From contig NZ_JAKZLF010000015.1 of NCBI RefSeq assembly GCF_022808855.1, positions 1 through 64,000 on the forward strand: a DNA stretch of 64,000 bases. The letters run 5' to 3'. The notes under the pieces were generated by a model, which ran no database searches, had not been told where the DNA came from, and worked only from the letters and a program-made list of their open reading frames with translations. Below are positions 44,073 through 56,488 of this stretch, piece after piece. Each line of letters opens with the position of its first letter. Position 1 is the first letter of the stretch. The translations under genes were made by a program, and so were the position numbers. This DNA comes from Anaeromyxobacter soli (GTDB lineage Bacteria > Myxococcota > Myxococcia > Myxococcales > Anaeromyxobacteraceae).

Positions 44073-46085
44073 TTGCGCACGGGGCCCGATCCGCGCGCGA
44101 CCCGCTGGATCGCCGTCCGGATCGGCGCTCTGGCCGCCCTCTTGGCCGCCGGCTTCGCGATCGTCGCCGGCCGCGCGTTCCAGCTCCAGGTGCTGCGCCG
44201 GGACGCGCTCGTCGAGGAGATGGTCGACCAGTACCGGCGCCAGCTCGTGCTGAAGCCGCGGCGCGGCGTCATCACCGACCGCTCCGGCGTGCTCCTCGCG
44301 GGCAGCGCCGACGCGCGCTCGGTGTTCGCCGATCCCGTGGTCCTCGAGAAGGAGGACGGCCGCGGCGAGGCGCTCCGGAAGGTCTGCCAGGCGCTGAAGC
44401 TCGACCCGGGCGCCGTCCGCAGGAAGCTCGCCCAGGGCAGCCGCTTCGTCTGGATCGCGCGGCGGATCTCGCCGTCGCAGGCCGCGCAGGTCGAGGCGAT
44501 CCTGAAGGCGAGCCGCGTGCGCGGGGTCGCGCTCGTCCCGGAGACGCGCCGCTACTACCCGAAGCTCGAGCTCGCGAGCCAGGTCCTCGGCCTCGTCGGC
44601 GACGACGGCGAGGGGCTCGAGGGGGTTGAGCTCGGGCTCGACGAGGTGCTGCGCGGCGAGCCCGCGAAGGTGCCGTCCCTGCGCGACGGCGCCGGCAAGA
44701 CCGTCCTCGCCCAGGCGCCCACCGCCGGGCAGGCCCGCGAGGGCGCGCGCGTCGAGCTCACGCTCGACCAGGGCATCCAGCTCTCCGCGGAGCGTTCGCT
44801 CGGCGCGGCGGTGAGGCGCTCGCAGGCGCTCTCCGGCATGGCGGTCGCCATGGACCCGCGCACGGGCGAGGTGCTCGCCATGGCGAGCTATCCCCCCTCC
44901 AACCCGAACGCGCCCAAGCGCGGCGCGGAGCTCCGCAATCGCGTCGTCACCGACTCCTTCGAGCCCGGCTCGACGGTGAAGACCTTCACCATCGCCGGCG
45001 CCCTCGCGCGCGGCGCGCTCCACCCGCTCGACCCCATCGACTGCGGCAACGGCCGCTACGCCATCGGGGCCCACGTCATCCACGATCACGAGGCGCTCGG
45101 CTGGGCGGGCGCGTCGAAGATCCTGGCGGTGAGCTCGAACATCGGCGCCGCCAAGATCGGCGCGCGCCTGGGGCGCGCGGGGCTCCACGAGTCGCTCGCC
45201 GCGTTCGGGCTGGGCGAGCGAACCGGCGTCGGGCTCCCCGGCGAGATCCGCGGCCAGCTCCCGCCGCCGCGCTCCGAGGTCGCCCTCGCGACCCAGAGCT
45301 TCGGCCACGGCCTGACGGCGAACGCCCTCCAGATCACCGCCGGCATGGCGGCCATCGCGAACGGCGGCAAGCTCATGCGCCCCATCGCCGTGCGCCGGGT
45401 CGTCGATCCGGCGACGGGCGAGGTGCTCCAGGCGGCGTCGCCGGAGGTGGTCCGGCAGGCCGTGCCGCCGGACGTCGCGGAGACGATGACGCGCTTCCTC
45501 GTGGGGGTGGTGGAGGATCCGAAGGGGACCGGGAAGCGCGCGCGGCTCGCCGGGTGGCGCGTCGCCGGCAAGACCGGCACCGCGCGCAAGGTCGATCCGG
45601 TCTCCGGCGGCTACGCCTCGGACCGGCACTTCAGCTCCTTCGTCGGGTTCGCTCCCGCCGAGGCGCCGCGCGTGGTGGTGGGCGTGTTCCTCGACGAGCC
45701 GAAGGGCGACGTGCACGGCGGCGAGGTCGCGGCGCCCGCGTTCCGCGAGATCGTGGAGGACGCCATGCGGCTCATGGGCGTGCCCGCGAGCGGACCGGAG
45801 GCCGAGCGGCTCGCGCTCGCGGCGGCGCCTCCCGTCGAGGAGGAGCCGGAGGGGCCGCCCCCCGTCGAGCTGGCGGCGCGCGCGGCCGCCCCCGTGGACG
45901 GCGCGAGCGTGGCCGTGCCCTCGCTCGCCGGCCTGCCCGCTCGCTCGGCGATCCGGTCGCTCGAGCAGGCGGACCTCGCCGCCGAGGTAGACGGCTCCGG
46001 CAGGGTCGTGCAGCAGTGGCCGGCGGCGGGGAAGGTGGTCGAGCGCGGGACCCGGGTGCGGATGCGGCTCGCGCCGACCGGGTGA
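44073..46085 (+). CDS. ftsI: Penicillin-binding protein 3 / FtsI with PASTA domain
   Basis: 670 residues. One membrane helix near the N-terminus, a pedestal domain, and the transpeptidase domain with S300-TVK303, S354-S-N356 and K500-TG502. A single C-terminal PASTA repeat (about 605-670) follows a Pro/Ala linker. It crosslinks septal peptidoglycan with FtsW. The TTG start at 44073, four bases after ftsL, follows AGAGG; PASTA repeats on FtsI are commoner in Gram-positives. Confidence 0.95.
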   Translation: MRTGPDPRATRWIAVRIGALAALLAAGFAIVAGRAFQLQVLRRDALVEEMVDQYRRQLVLKPRRGVITDRSGVLLAGSADARSVFADPVVLEKEDGRGEALRKVCQALKLDPGAVRRKLAQGSRFVWIARRISPSQAAQVEAILKASRVRGVALVPETRRYYPKLELASQVLGLVGDDGEGLEGVELGLDEVLRGEPAKVPSLRDGAGKTVLAQAPTAGQAREGARVELTLDQGIQLSAERSLGAAVRRSQALSGMAVAMDPRTGEVLAMASYPPSNPNAPKRGAELRNRVVTDSFEPGSTVKTFTIAGALARGALHPLDPIDCGNGRYAIGAHVIHDHEALGWAGASKILAVSSNIGAAKIGARLGRAGLHESLAAFGLGERTGVGLPGEIRGQLPPPRSEVALATQSFGHGLTANALQITAGMAAIANGGKLMRPIAVRRVVDPATGEVLQAASPEVVRQAVPPDVAETMTRFLVGVVEDPKGTGKRARLAGWRVAGKTGTARKVDPVSGGYASDRHFSSFVGFAPAEAPRVVVGVFLDEPKGDVHGGEVAAPAFREIVEDAMRLMGVPASGPEAERLALAAAPPVEEEPEGPPPVELAARAAAPVDGASVAVPSLAGLPARSAIRSLEQADLAAEVDGSGRVVQQWPAAGKVVERGTRVRMRLAPTG

Positions 46086-46171
46086 CCTGGCGCCCACATG
46101 GCCGGAAGCCTTGCGGGCGGGCACTAGCGCCGGAGCCCGTTGCTGTAAGATGTGCCGCGCCGCGCCGTGGC

Positions 46172-46191
46172 GCGTGTCCCAGGTGACACGC
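46172..46191 (+). promoter_or_regulatory. Hairpin in the ftsI-murE gap
   Basis: A perfect 7-bp stem GCGTGTC / GACACGC with a six-base loop, in the only large gap (175 bases) within the cluster. It is upstream of murE. No T-run follows, so it is a possible RNA regulatory or processing element rather than a terminator. TAAGAT at 46146-46151 could be a -10 box but has no matching -35. Confidence 0.4.
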
Positions 46192-46260
46192 CGGCGCGTA
46201 ACCGGGCGAGCGCACAGGGGAAGAGATTCCGGAGGGCGGCTTGCATTCCGGTGTGGTGAG

Positions 46261-47754
46261 ATGAAGCTCTCGGCAGTCATCCAGGGAACGGGCGCGCGAG
46301 GCGAGGTGGCTGGCGATCCCGAGATCGCCCGCGTCACGGGGGACTCTCGCGAGGTCGTCCCGGGCGCGGTGTTCTTCGCCCTCCCCGGGGCGGTGCACGA
46401 CGGCCACGACTTCGCCGCGCAGGCGGCGGAACGCGGGGCGGTGGCCGTCGTCGCCGAGCGGAAGATCGCGTGCGCTCCGGCCACGCTCCTCCTCGCCCCG
46501 TCGTCGCGCCGCGCGATGGCCATCGCCGCCGCGAACTTCCACGGCCGGCCCGCCGACGCGCTCCGCGTGGCGGGCGTCACCGGCACGAACGGCAAGACGA
46601 CGATCACCTACCTCGTCGAGGCCTGCGCGCGCGCGGCGGACCTGCCCATCGGCCTGCTCGGCACCGTCACGCAGCGCTTCCCCGGCGTCGAGCGGACGGC
46701 GACGCACACGACCCCCGAGTCGACGGCCATCCAGGCGGTGCTCGCGGAGATGCGCGACGCCGGCGCGCGGGCGGTGGTGCTCGAGGTCTCCTCGCACGCG
46801 CTCGCGCAGGAGCGGGTCGCCGGCATGCGCTTCGCCGCCGCCGGCTTCACGAACCTCACCCGCGATCACCTCGACTACCACGGCGACATGGAGGCGTACT
46901 TCGCCGCCAAGCGCCGGCTCTTCACGGAGCACCTCGCACCCGACGGCGTGGCCGTGGTGAACGCGCGCGATCCGTACGGCGCCCGGCTCGCAGACCAGCT
47001 CGGCCCCGGGCGTCGCGTCTGGCGCTACGGCACCCGCGCCGAGGACGCCCTCCGCGCCGAGGGCGTCGCCCTGGGGCTCGCCGGCATCGCGGCGACCTTC
47101 GTGACGCCGAAGGGGGAGATCGCGATCCGCTCCCCGCTCGTCGGCGCGCACAACCTCGAGAACCTCCTCTGCGCGGCCGGGCTCGCGCTCGCCCTCGGCA
47201 TCCCGCCGGAGGCGATCGCGCGCGGGCTCTCCGCCTCCCCCGGCGCCCCCGGACGGCTCGAGCGGATCGACGGCCGCGGCATCTCGGCGTTCGTGGACTA
47301 CGCCCACACCGACGACGCGCTCGCGCGCGCCCTCGAGGCGCTCCGCGCCACCGGACCCCGCCGGCTCCTCTGCGTCTTCGGCTGCGGCGGCGACCGCGAT
47401 CGCGGCAAGCGCCCGCTCATGGGCGAGGTCGCCGCCCGCGGGGCCGATCTCGTCGTCGTCACGAGCGACAACCCGCGCACCGAGGCGCCGGACGCGATCA
47501 TCTCGGACGTGCTGCCCGGCCTCGAGCGGGCGGGCGCGCCGCGGCTCACGACCGCGGCGGCGCAGGGCGGCGGGCGCGGCTTCCTCGTCGAGCCGGAGCG
47601 CCGCGCGGCGATCGCGCTCGCCCTGTCCCTCGCGCGCGCGGGCGACGCCGTGCTCATCGCCGGCAAGGGGCACGAGGACTACCAGATCGTCGGCACGACG
47701 AAGCACCCCTTCTCCGACCGCGAGGAGGCCCAGAGGGCCCTCCGCACCGCATGA
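46261..47754 (+). CDS. murE: UDP-MurNAc-L-Ala-D-Glu:meso-diaminopimelate ligase MurE
   Basis: 497 residues. ATP-binding GTNGKTT (109-115), THTTPES, and the selectivity motif DNPR (403-406), which predicts meso-diaminopimelate as the third peptide residue. ATG 46261. It is separated from ftsI by 175 bases, so may have its own promoter. Confidence 0.97.
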   Translation: MKLSAVIQGTGARGEVAGDPEIARVTGDSREVVPGAVFFALPGAVHDGHDFAAQAAERGAVAVVAERKIACAPATLLLAPSSRRAMAIAAANFHGRPADALRVAGVTGTNGKTTITYLVEACARAADLPIGLLGTVTQRFPGVERTATHTTPESTAIQAVLAEMRDAGARAVVLEVSSHALAQERVAGMRFAAAGFTNLTRDHLDYHGDMEAYFAAKRRLFTEHLAPDGVAVVNARDPYGARLADQLGPGRRVWRYGTRAEDALRAEGVALGLAGIAATFVTPKGEIAIRSPLVGAHNLENLLCAAGLALALGIPPEAIARGLSASPGAPGRLERIDGRGISAFVDYAHTDDALARALEALRATGPRRLLCVFGCGGDRDRGKRPLMGEVAARGADLVVVTSDNPRTEAPDAIISDVLPGLERAGAPRLTTAAAQGGGRGFLVEPERRAAIALALSLARAGDAVLIAGKGHEDYQIVGTTKHPFSDREEAQRALRTA

Positions 47755-47764
47755 TGGCGACGCA

Positions 47765-49150
47765 ATGACCGTCCCCCACTTCTCCTCCGACGAGCTCGCC
47801 GCCGCGACCGGCGGGCGCTGGATCGGCGCCCCGCCCGCGGAGGTCGCCGGCGTCTCGACCGACACCCGCACGCTCGCGCCGGGCGCGCTGTTCGTCGCCC
47901 TCGTGGGCGAGCGCTTCGACGCGCACGCCTACCTCGCCGAGGCGGCCGCGAAGGGCGCCGTCGCCGCGGTCGTGGCCGACGGCCGCGCGCCGGCCGGGGC
48001 GCCGCTGCCGCTCCTCTCGGTCCCGGACACCCTCCCCGCGCTCGGCGCCATCGCGCGCCACCACCGCCGCCGGTTCCAGATCCCCGTCGTCGGCGTCACC
48101 GGCTCGAACGGCAAGACCACGACCCGCGAGATGATCGCGGCGATCCTGGCGACGCGCGGCCCCGCCCTGAAGACCGAGGGCAACCTCAACAACGAGGTGG
48201 GCGTCCCGCTGACGCTCCTCGGCCTCGGGCCGGAGCACCGCTCGGCAGTCGTCGAGATGGGGATGAGCCACCCCGGGGAGATCACGCGCCTCGCCGCCAT
48301 CGCCGAGCCGTACGTGGGGGTCGTGACGCTCGCCGCGCCCGCCCACCTCGAGGGGCTCGGCACCCTGGACGCGGTCGCCGACGCGAAGGCCGAGCTGTAC
48401 CGGGGGCTGCCGGAGACCGGCATCGTCATCGCCAACGCGGACGATCCCCGCATGCTGCGGCGCGCCCAGGCGAGCGGCCACCGGATGCTCACCTTCGCCG
48501 CGGCGGCGGGCCGGCGCGGCGACGTCGTCGTGCTCGAGATCGCCTCGCAGGGGGACGACGGGCTCCGCTTCGTGCTCGGCATCGGCAACCGCGAGGTGGA
48601 GGTGCACATCCCGGCGCTGGTGGGCGCGCACAACGCCGCGAACGCGGCGGCGGCCGCGGCGACCGGCGTCGCCCTCGGCTGCAGCGATCGCGAGATCGCG
48701 CAGGGGCTCGCGGCGGTCCGCCCGGTGGGGCGCCGCCTGCGCCTCGACCGGCTCGCCTCGGGCCTCCGGCTCGTCGACGACTGCTACAACGCGAACCCCT
48801 CCTCGATGTCCGCGGCGCTCCGCACGCTCGTCGATCTCGCGCGGCCCGACGCCCGGCCGGTGGCGGTGCTCGGCGACATGCTCGAGCTCGGCGCGTTCGA
48901 GGAGGAGGCCCACCGCGCCCTCGGCGCGGAGGCCGCCCGCGCGGGCGTCTCCCTCCTCGCCGCGTTCGGGCCGAGGGCCCGCGCCACCGCCGAGGCGGCG
49001 CGCGCCGCCGGCCTCGAGACCTTCCACACCGACGACATGGACGCGCTCGTCCGCTGGGCCCGGGCCGCGATCGCGCCGTCGAACGACGTCCTCCTCGTCA
49101 AGGGCAGCCGCGGCATGAAGCTCGAGCGGCTCGTCGAGGCCCTCCGCTAG
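47765..49150 (+). CDS. murF: UDP-MurNAc-tripeptide:D-Ala-D-Ala ligase MurF
   Basis: 461-residue Mur ligase. GSNGKTTTRE binds ATP; EGNLNNEVGVPLTLL and VVEMGMSHPGEI are MurF marks, and DDCYNANPSSM is the C-terminal domain signature. It adds the D-Ala-D-Ala dipeptide. Starts 10 bases after murE. Confidence 0.97.
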   Translation: MTVPHFSSDELAAATGGRWIGAPPAEVAGVSTDTRTLAPGALFVALVGERFDAHAYLAEAAAKGAVAAVVADGRAPAGAPLPLLSVPDTLPALGAIARHHRRRFQIPVVGVTGSNGKTTTREMIAAILATRGPALKTEGNLNNEVGVPLTLLGLGPEHRSAVVEMGMSHPGEITRLAAIAEPYVGVVTLAAPAHLEGLGTLDAVADAKAELYRGLPETGIVIANADDPRMLRRAQASGHRMLTFAAAAGRRGDVVVLEIASQGDDGLRFVLGIGNREVEVHIPALVGAHNAANAAAAAATGVALGCSDREIAQGLAAVRPVGRRLRLDRLASGLRLVDDCYNANPSSMSAALRTLVDLARPDARPVAVLGDMLELGAFEEEAHRALGAEAARAGVSLLAAFGPRARATAEAARAAGLETFHTDDMDALVRWARAAIAPSNDVLLVKGSRGMKLERLVEALR

Positions 49151-50293
<1,143 letters not shown>

Positions 50294-50298
50294 CGGCC

Positions 50299-51690
50299 TT
50301 GAGCACCCCCGATCTGAAGGGCAAGCGCGTCACCGTCGTCGGCCTCGCCAAGAGCGGCGTGGCGGCGGCGCGCCTCTGCGCGCGCGAGGGCGCGCGCGTC
50401 ACCGTCACCGACCGGCGCGGCGAGGAGCACCTCTCCGCCCCGCTCGCCGCGCTCGCCGGCGCGAGCGTGCGCCGCGCGCTCGGCGGCCACGATCCCGCCG
50501 ACTTCGAGCACGCCGACCTCGTCGTGGTCTCGCCCGGCGTCCCCATGGCGATCCCCGAGCTCCGCGCGGCCCGCGCGGCAGGCGTGCCCGTGTGGGGCGA
50601 GGCGGAGCTCGCCGCCCGCTTCCTCCCCGCGGTGCCGATCGTCGCGATCACCGGGACGAACGGGAAGAGCACGACGACCGCGCTCGCCGGCGCCCTCTTC
50701 GCGCGCCACCGGCGGACGTTCACCGGCGGGAACCTCGGCACCCCCCTCTGCGAGCACGTCCTCGAGGGCGGCGGCGCGGAGGTGGTCGTCCTCGAGCTCT
50801 CGTCCTTCCAGATCGAGGGGCTCCTCTCGCTCCGCCCGCGCGTGGCGGCCATCCTGAACGTCACCCCGGATCACCTCGACCGCTACCGCGACGTGGACGA
50901 CTACGCCGCCGCGAAGGCGCGGCTCTTCGCGCTCCAGCAGGCGGACAACCACGCCGTCGCGAACGCCCGCGACCCGCGCGCGCTCGCCATGGCCGAGAGC
51001 TCGCGCGCCGCGCTGCACACCTTCGGCTTCGGCCCCCCCGCGCCCGACGGCGCGCGCGATCCGGGCGGCGAGCCGGGGGCGGGCGGCGCGACCGAGCTGT
51101 GGGTCCGGCGCGGCGGCGGCGCGCCCGAGCGGTTCCGCCTGGCCAACCGGGCGCTCCGCGGACGGCACAACCGCGAGAACGCGATGGCCGCCGTGCTCTC
51201 GGCGCGGCTCCTCGGCGTGCCGGGCGACGCGGTGCAGGCGGGGCTCGACGCGTTCCCCGGCCTGCCGCACCGGCTCGAGCTCGTCTCCGAGCGGGGCGGG
51301 GTGGAGTGGGTGAACGACTCGAAGGCGACCAACGTCGACTCCACCTACGTCGGCCTCTCCGCCTTCCCGGCCGGCGCGCCGCGCGTCGTGCTCGTCATGG
51401 GCGGCCGCGGCAAGGGAGCGCCGTACGCCCCCCTCCGTCCGCTCTTCCCCGGCCGCGTGAAGGCGCTCCTCACCGTCGGCGAGGACGCGCCCGCCGTCGA
51501 GCGCGAGCTCGGCGATCTCTGCCCCACCGAGCCCTGCGGCACGCTCGAGGCCGCGGTGCGTCGGGCGGCGGCCCTCGCCCGTCCGGGGGACGCGGTCCTC
51601 CTCTCTCCGGCCTGCGCGAGCTACGATCAGTTCCGCAGCTACGAGGAGCGTGGCGCCGCGTTCCGCCGCCACGTCGCGGAGCTCTCATGA
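50299..51690 (+). CDS. murD: UDP-MurNAc-L-alanine:D-glutamate ligase MurD
   Basis: 463 residues. ATP-binding GTNGKSTTT, ELSSFQIEG, NVTPDHLDRY and VNDSKATN are all MurD signatures. TTG start at 50299, five bases after mraY. It has an Ala/Gly-rich insertion near residue 255. Adds D-glutamate to UDP-MurNAc-L-Ala. Confidence 0.97.
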   Translation: MSTPDLKGKRVTVVGLAKSGVAAARLCAREGARVTVTDRRGEEHLSAPLAALAGASVRRALGGHDPADFEHADLVVVSPGVPMAIPELRAARAAGVPVWGEAELAARFLPAVPIVAITGTNGKSTTTALAGALFARHRRTFTGGNLGTPLCEHVLEGGGAEVVVLELSSFQIEGLLSLRPRVAAILNVTPDHLDRYRDVDDYAAAKARLFALQQADNHAVANARDPRALAMAESSRAALHTFGFGPPAPDGARDPGGEPGAGGATELWVRRGGGAPERFRLANRALRGRHNRENAMAAVLSARLLGVPGDAVQAGLDAFPGLPHRLELVSERGGVEWVNDSKATNVDSTYVGLSAFPAGAPRVVLVMGGRGKGAPYAPLRPLFPGRVKALLTVGEDAPAVERELGDLCPTEPCGTLEAAVRRAAALARPGDAVLLSPACASYDQFRSYEERGAAFRRHVAELS

Positions 51691-52919
51691 GTCGAGCCGA
51701 GGACACGTCCGCGCCGCGCGCCGGGGCCCACATCGACGGGCTCCTCCTCGGCGCGCTGCTCGCGCTCACCGCGCTCGGCGCGGTGATGGTGTACTCGGCG
51801 AGCGCGATCCCGGCGTCACAGAGCGCGCGGCTCGGGCACGACGAGTTCTACTACCTGAAGCGGCAGCTCCTCGCGGCCGGGGTGGGCGTCGGGCTGCTCG
51901 TGGCCGCGCTCCGCCTCGGCGCCCGGAGGATCTCGGCGCTCGCCTACCCGCTCCTCGCCGTCACCTTCTTCACGCTCCTCCTCGTCCCGGTGCTCGGGAA
52001 GACCGCCGGCGGCGCGCAGCGCTGGATCCCGCTCGGCCCCCTGCAGTTCCAGCCCGCCGAGGCGGCGAAGGTGGCGCTCGTCCTCTACCTCGCGCGCTCG
52101 CTCGCGCGGAAGCAGGAGAAGGTCCGGATCTTCTCCATCGGGCTCCTCCCCCACCTCCTCGTGACGGGCGCGCTCGTCGCCCTCTGCCTGTGGCAGAGCG
52201 ACATGGGGACGGGGGTCATCCTCTTCCTCGTCCTCTTCGCGATGCTCTTCGCGGCGGGCGCGCGCGTCTCCTACCTCCTCGGCGCCGGGCTGCTCGCCCT
52301 GCCCGTCGCCTGGCACCTCGTGAAGTCCACGCCCTACCGGTACGAGCGCGTCATGGCGTTCCTCGATCCGGAGCGCTACCGGTACGGGCCCGGGTTCCAG
52401 CTCTGGGAGTCGCTCCTCGGCACCGCGCACGGCGGCTGGCTCGGCCAGGGGCTCGGCCAGGGCAAGGGCAAGCTCTTCTACCTGCCGGCGGCGCACACGG
52501 ACTTCATCGCGGCGGTGATCGCGGAGGAGACGGGGCTGCTCGGGATCCTGCTGCTCGTCTCGCTGTACGCGGTGGTGGTCTGGCGCGGCGTGCGCGCCGC
52601 GCTGCACGCGTCCGAGCCGTTCGGCTGCTACGCGGCGCTCGGCGTGACCTCGCTCGTCGGCGCGCAGGCGCTCGTGAACCTGGCGGTGGTGTTCGGCCTG
52701 TTGCCGACGAAGGGGCTCACCCTGCCCTTCGTCTCCTACGGCGGCTCCTCGCTCATGACGCTCCTCGGGGCGGCGGGCGTCCTGCTCACGGTGAGCGGCG
52801 AGCGCGGCGGGTTCTTGCGCCGCGCGCCCTCGGCGGTGATCGTGCGCCCGAGCGCCGAGCGGTCGCGGGCGGCCGGGGACGCACGGCTCGACACGGGTGT
52901 GGAAGGGACGACGCCATGA
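51687..52919 (+). CDS. ftsW: Septal peptidoglycan glycosyltransferase FtsW
   Basis: 410-residue SEDS protein with about ten helices. GGAQRWIPLGPLQFQPAE, HTDFIAAVIAEETG and FVSYGGSS are family marks; the catalytic Asp lies in the extracellular loop region. It polymerises lipid II with FtsI. Start overlaps murD stop (ATGA). Confidence 0.96.
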   Translation: MSRAEDTSAPRAGAHIDGLLLGALLALTALGAVMVYSASAIPASQSARLGHDEFYYLKRQLLAAGVGVGLLVAALRLGARRISALAYPLLAVTFFTLLLVPVLGKTAGGAQRWIPLGPLQFQPAEAAKVALVLYLARSLARKQEKVRIFSIGLLPHLLVTGALVALCLWQSDMGTGVILFLVLFAMLFAAGARVSYLLGAGLLALPVAWHLVKSTPYRYERVMAFLDPERYRYGPGFQLWESLLGTAHGGWLGQGLGQGKGKLFYLPAAHTDFIAAVIAEETGLLGILLLVSLYAVVVWRGVRAALHASEPFGCYAALGVTSLVGAQALVNLAVVFGLLPTKGLTLPFVSYGGSSLMTLLGAAGVLLTVSGERGGFLRRAPSAVIVRPSAERSRAAGDARLDTGVEGTTP

Positions 52920-54064
52920 GGATGCTCATCGCCGGCGGCGGCACCGGGGGCCACGTCTTCCCCGGCATCGCCCTCGCGGAGGAGGTGGTCGGGCGCCACC
53001 CCGCGAACGACGTCGTCTTCGTCGGCACCGGGCGCGGGCTCGAGGCGAAGGTCGTCCCCGCGGCGGGGTTCCCGATCGAGCTCATCGACGTGAAGGGGCT
53101 GAAGGGCAAGGGGCTCCTCTCGCTCCTCGTGAACCTGCTCCTCATCCCGCGCGCGCTCCTCCAGTCCTACCGGATCCTGCGCAAGTGGCGGCCGGACGTG
53201 GTGATCGGGGTGGGCGGCTACGCGAGCGGGCCCGTCGTGCTCGTGGCCTCGCTGCTCAGGATCCCGACGGCGGTCCAGGAGCAGAACGCGATCGCCGGGT
53301 TCACCAACCGGGTGCTCGGGCGGTTCGTCGAGGCGGTCTTCACCGCCTTCCCGGAGGCCGCGCGGCACTTCCCCGGCCGCAAGGTGTACCAGCTCGGCAA
53401 CCCCATCCGCCGCAAGCTCATGGAGAACTACATGCGGCCGGACGTCGAGCACGACCGGCTGCGGCTCCTCGTCTTCGGCGGATCGCAGGGCGCGCACGCG
53501 CTCAACATGCGCGTCGTCGAGGCGCTCCCGCACCTCGCCGACCTGCGCGACGGGCTCCGCGTCACCCACCAGACCGGCGCGCGCGACCGCGAGCAGGTCG
53601 AGAAGGGCTACCGCGCCTGCGGGTTCGAGCCGGACGTGCGCGAGTTCATCCACGACATGAGCGCGGCGTACGCCGGGGCCGACCTCGTCGTGTGCCGCGC
53701 CGGCGCGACCACGCTCGCCGAGCTCACCGTCTGCAAGAAGCCGTCGATCCTGGTCCCCTTCCCCGCCGCCGCCGACAACCACCAGGTGCTGAACGCGCGC
53801 AGCCTCGTGGACGCGGGCGCGGCGGTCATGATCGAGGAGCGCGACCTCACCGGCGAGCTGCTCGCCGCGGAGATCCGCTCCGTCCTCACCCACCCCGAGC
53901 GGCGCGAGCGGATGGTGCGCGCCGCGGGGCGGCTCGGCAGCCCGCAGGCGGCGAAGGAGATCGGCGACGTGTGCGCCGAGCTCGTGCGCCGCCGCTGGGG
54001 CTCCCCCGCCGGCCAGGAGCGCGCCCCCGGCCACGGCCCCGTCCGCCCACCCGACCTCGCCTGA
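52916..54064 (+). CDS. murG: UDP-GlcNAc:lipid I GlcNAc transferase MurG
   Basis: 382 residues. [40 protein letters not shown] and [11 protein letters not shown] are MurG signatures. It makes lipid II. The ATG overlaps the ftsW stop (ATGA). The C-terminus is Pro/Arg rich. Confidence 0.97.
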   Translation: MRMLIAGGGTGGHVFPGIALAEEVVGRHPANDVVFVGTGRGLEAKVVPAAGFPIELIDVKGLKGKGLLSLLVNLLLIPRALLQSYRILRKWRPDVVIGVGGYASGPVVLVASLLRIPTAVQEQNAIAGFTNRVLGRFVEAVFTAFPEAARHFPGRKVYQLGNPIRRKLMENYMRPDVEHDRLRLLVFGGSQGAHALNMRVVEALPHLADLRDGLRVTHQTGARDREQVEKGYRACGFEPDVREFIHDMSAAYAGADLVVCRAGATTLAELTVCKKPSILVPFPAAADNHQVLNARSLVDAGAAVMIEERDLTGELLAAEIRSVLTHPERRERMVRAAGRLGSPQAAKEIGDVCAELVRRRWGSPAGQERAPGHGPVRPPDLA

Positions 54065-54083
54065 CCGCCCGGACCCCCACGCG

Positions 54084-55460
<1,377 letters not shown>

Positions 55461-55461
55461 C

Positions 55462-56421
55462 GTGCCGGGCGCGGTCTTCGGGGCGGGCGCCGCCGACTGG
55501 CGCGCGGAGCTCGCGCGGCGGGTGCGCGGGGAGCTCGTGCGCGACGCGCCCCTCGCGCCGCGCACGGCCGTGCGGGTCGGCGGTCCGGCCGACCTCCTCG
55601 TCCGCCCGGAGGATCCCGACGCGCTCGCGGCGCTGCTCCGCGCGGTCCGCGAGCTCGGGGTGCCGCTCACGATCCTGGGCGGCGGCGCGAACACCCTCGT
55701 CGCCGACGCGGGCGTGCGCGGCGTCGTCCTCCGGCTGCCGCAGGGGTTCGGGGAGGAGCGCCGGGAGGGCTCCCGGCTCGTGCTCGGCGCCGGCGCGCCC
55801 ACCACCCGGCTGTGGATCCAGGCCCACGCAGCGGGCCTCGTCGGGGTGGAGTTCGTGGCGGGCATCCCCGGCACGCTCGGCGGCGCGGTGGCGATGAACG
55901 CCGGGACGACCCTCGGCGAGATGAAGGACGTCGTCACCGAGGTCGAGCTCGCGACCGCCGACGGCGCGGGGTTCGTCCCCGCCGCGGCGCTCGGCTTCGC
56001 CTACCGCACCTGCCTCCTCCCCGCGGGCGCCGTCGTCACGCGGCTCGCGGTGACCCTGCGGCCGGGCGACGTGGCCGAGAGCGCGCGCGTCATGCAGGAG
56101 GACCGCGATCGGCGCCGGCGGACGCAGCCGCTCGACCGTCCCACCTTCGGCTCGACGTTCACGAACCCCCCGGGCGACTTCGCCGGCCGGCTCATCGAGG
56201 CCGTCGGCCTCAAGGGGTACCGTGTCGGGAACGCCACGTGGTCGGACGTCCACGCGAACTTCATCTCGAACCTCGGCGGGGCCACCGCGCGCGACGTCCT
56301 CGCGCTCATGGCGCTCGCGCGGCGCAAGGTGAAGGAGCGGTTCGGCCTCGCGCTCGAGACCGAGGTCCGGCTCGTGGGCGAGTTCCTTGCAGAGGAGCTC
56401 GAGGCGCTGCGCGGGGAGTGA
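55462..56421 (+). CDS. murB: UDP-N-acetylenolpyruvoylglucosamine reductase MurB
   Basis: 319-residue FAD enzyme. ILGGGANTLV, GIPGTLGGAVAMNAG, YRTC and GSTFTNP are MurB marks; the catalytic Ser is in FGSTF and the final Glu is in ETEVRLVG. It makes UDP-MurNAc with NADPH. GTG 55462, one base after murC. Confidence 0.97.
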   Translation: MPGAVFGAGAADWRAELARRVRGELVRDAPLAPRTAVRVGGPADLLVRPEDPDALAALLRAVRELGVPLTILGGGANTLVADAGVRGVVLRLPQGFGEERREGSRLVLGAGAPTTRLWIQAHAAGLVGVEFVAGIPGTLGGAVAMNAGTTLGEMKDVVTEVELATADGAGFVPAAALGFAYRTCLLPAGAVVTRLAVTLRPGDVAESARVMQEDRDRRRRTQPLDRPTFGSTFTNPPGDFAGRLIEAVGLKGYRVGNATWSDVHANFISNLGGATARDVLALMALARRKVKERFGLALETEVRLVGEFLAEELEALRGE

Positions 56422-56488
56422 GCCGCGGAATGGTGAGCGAGGTCGCGGTAGGGTTCGAGGTCGCTGTCTGAGGATCGGGAGACGGACA

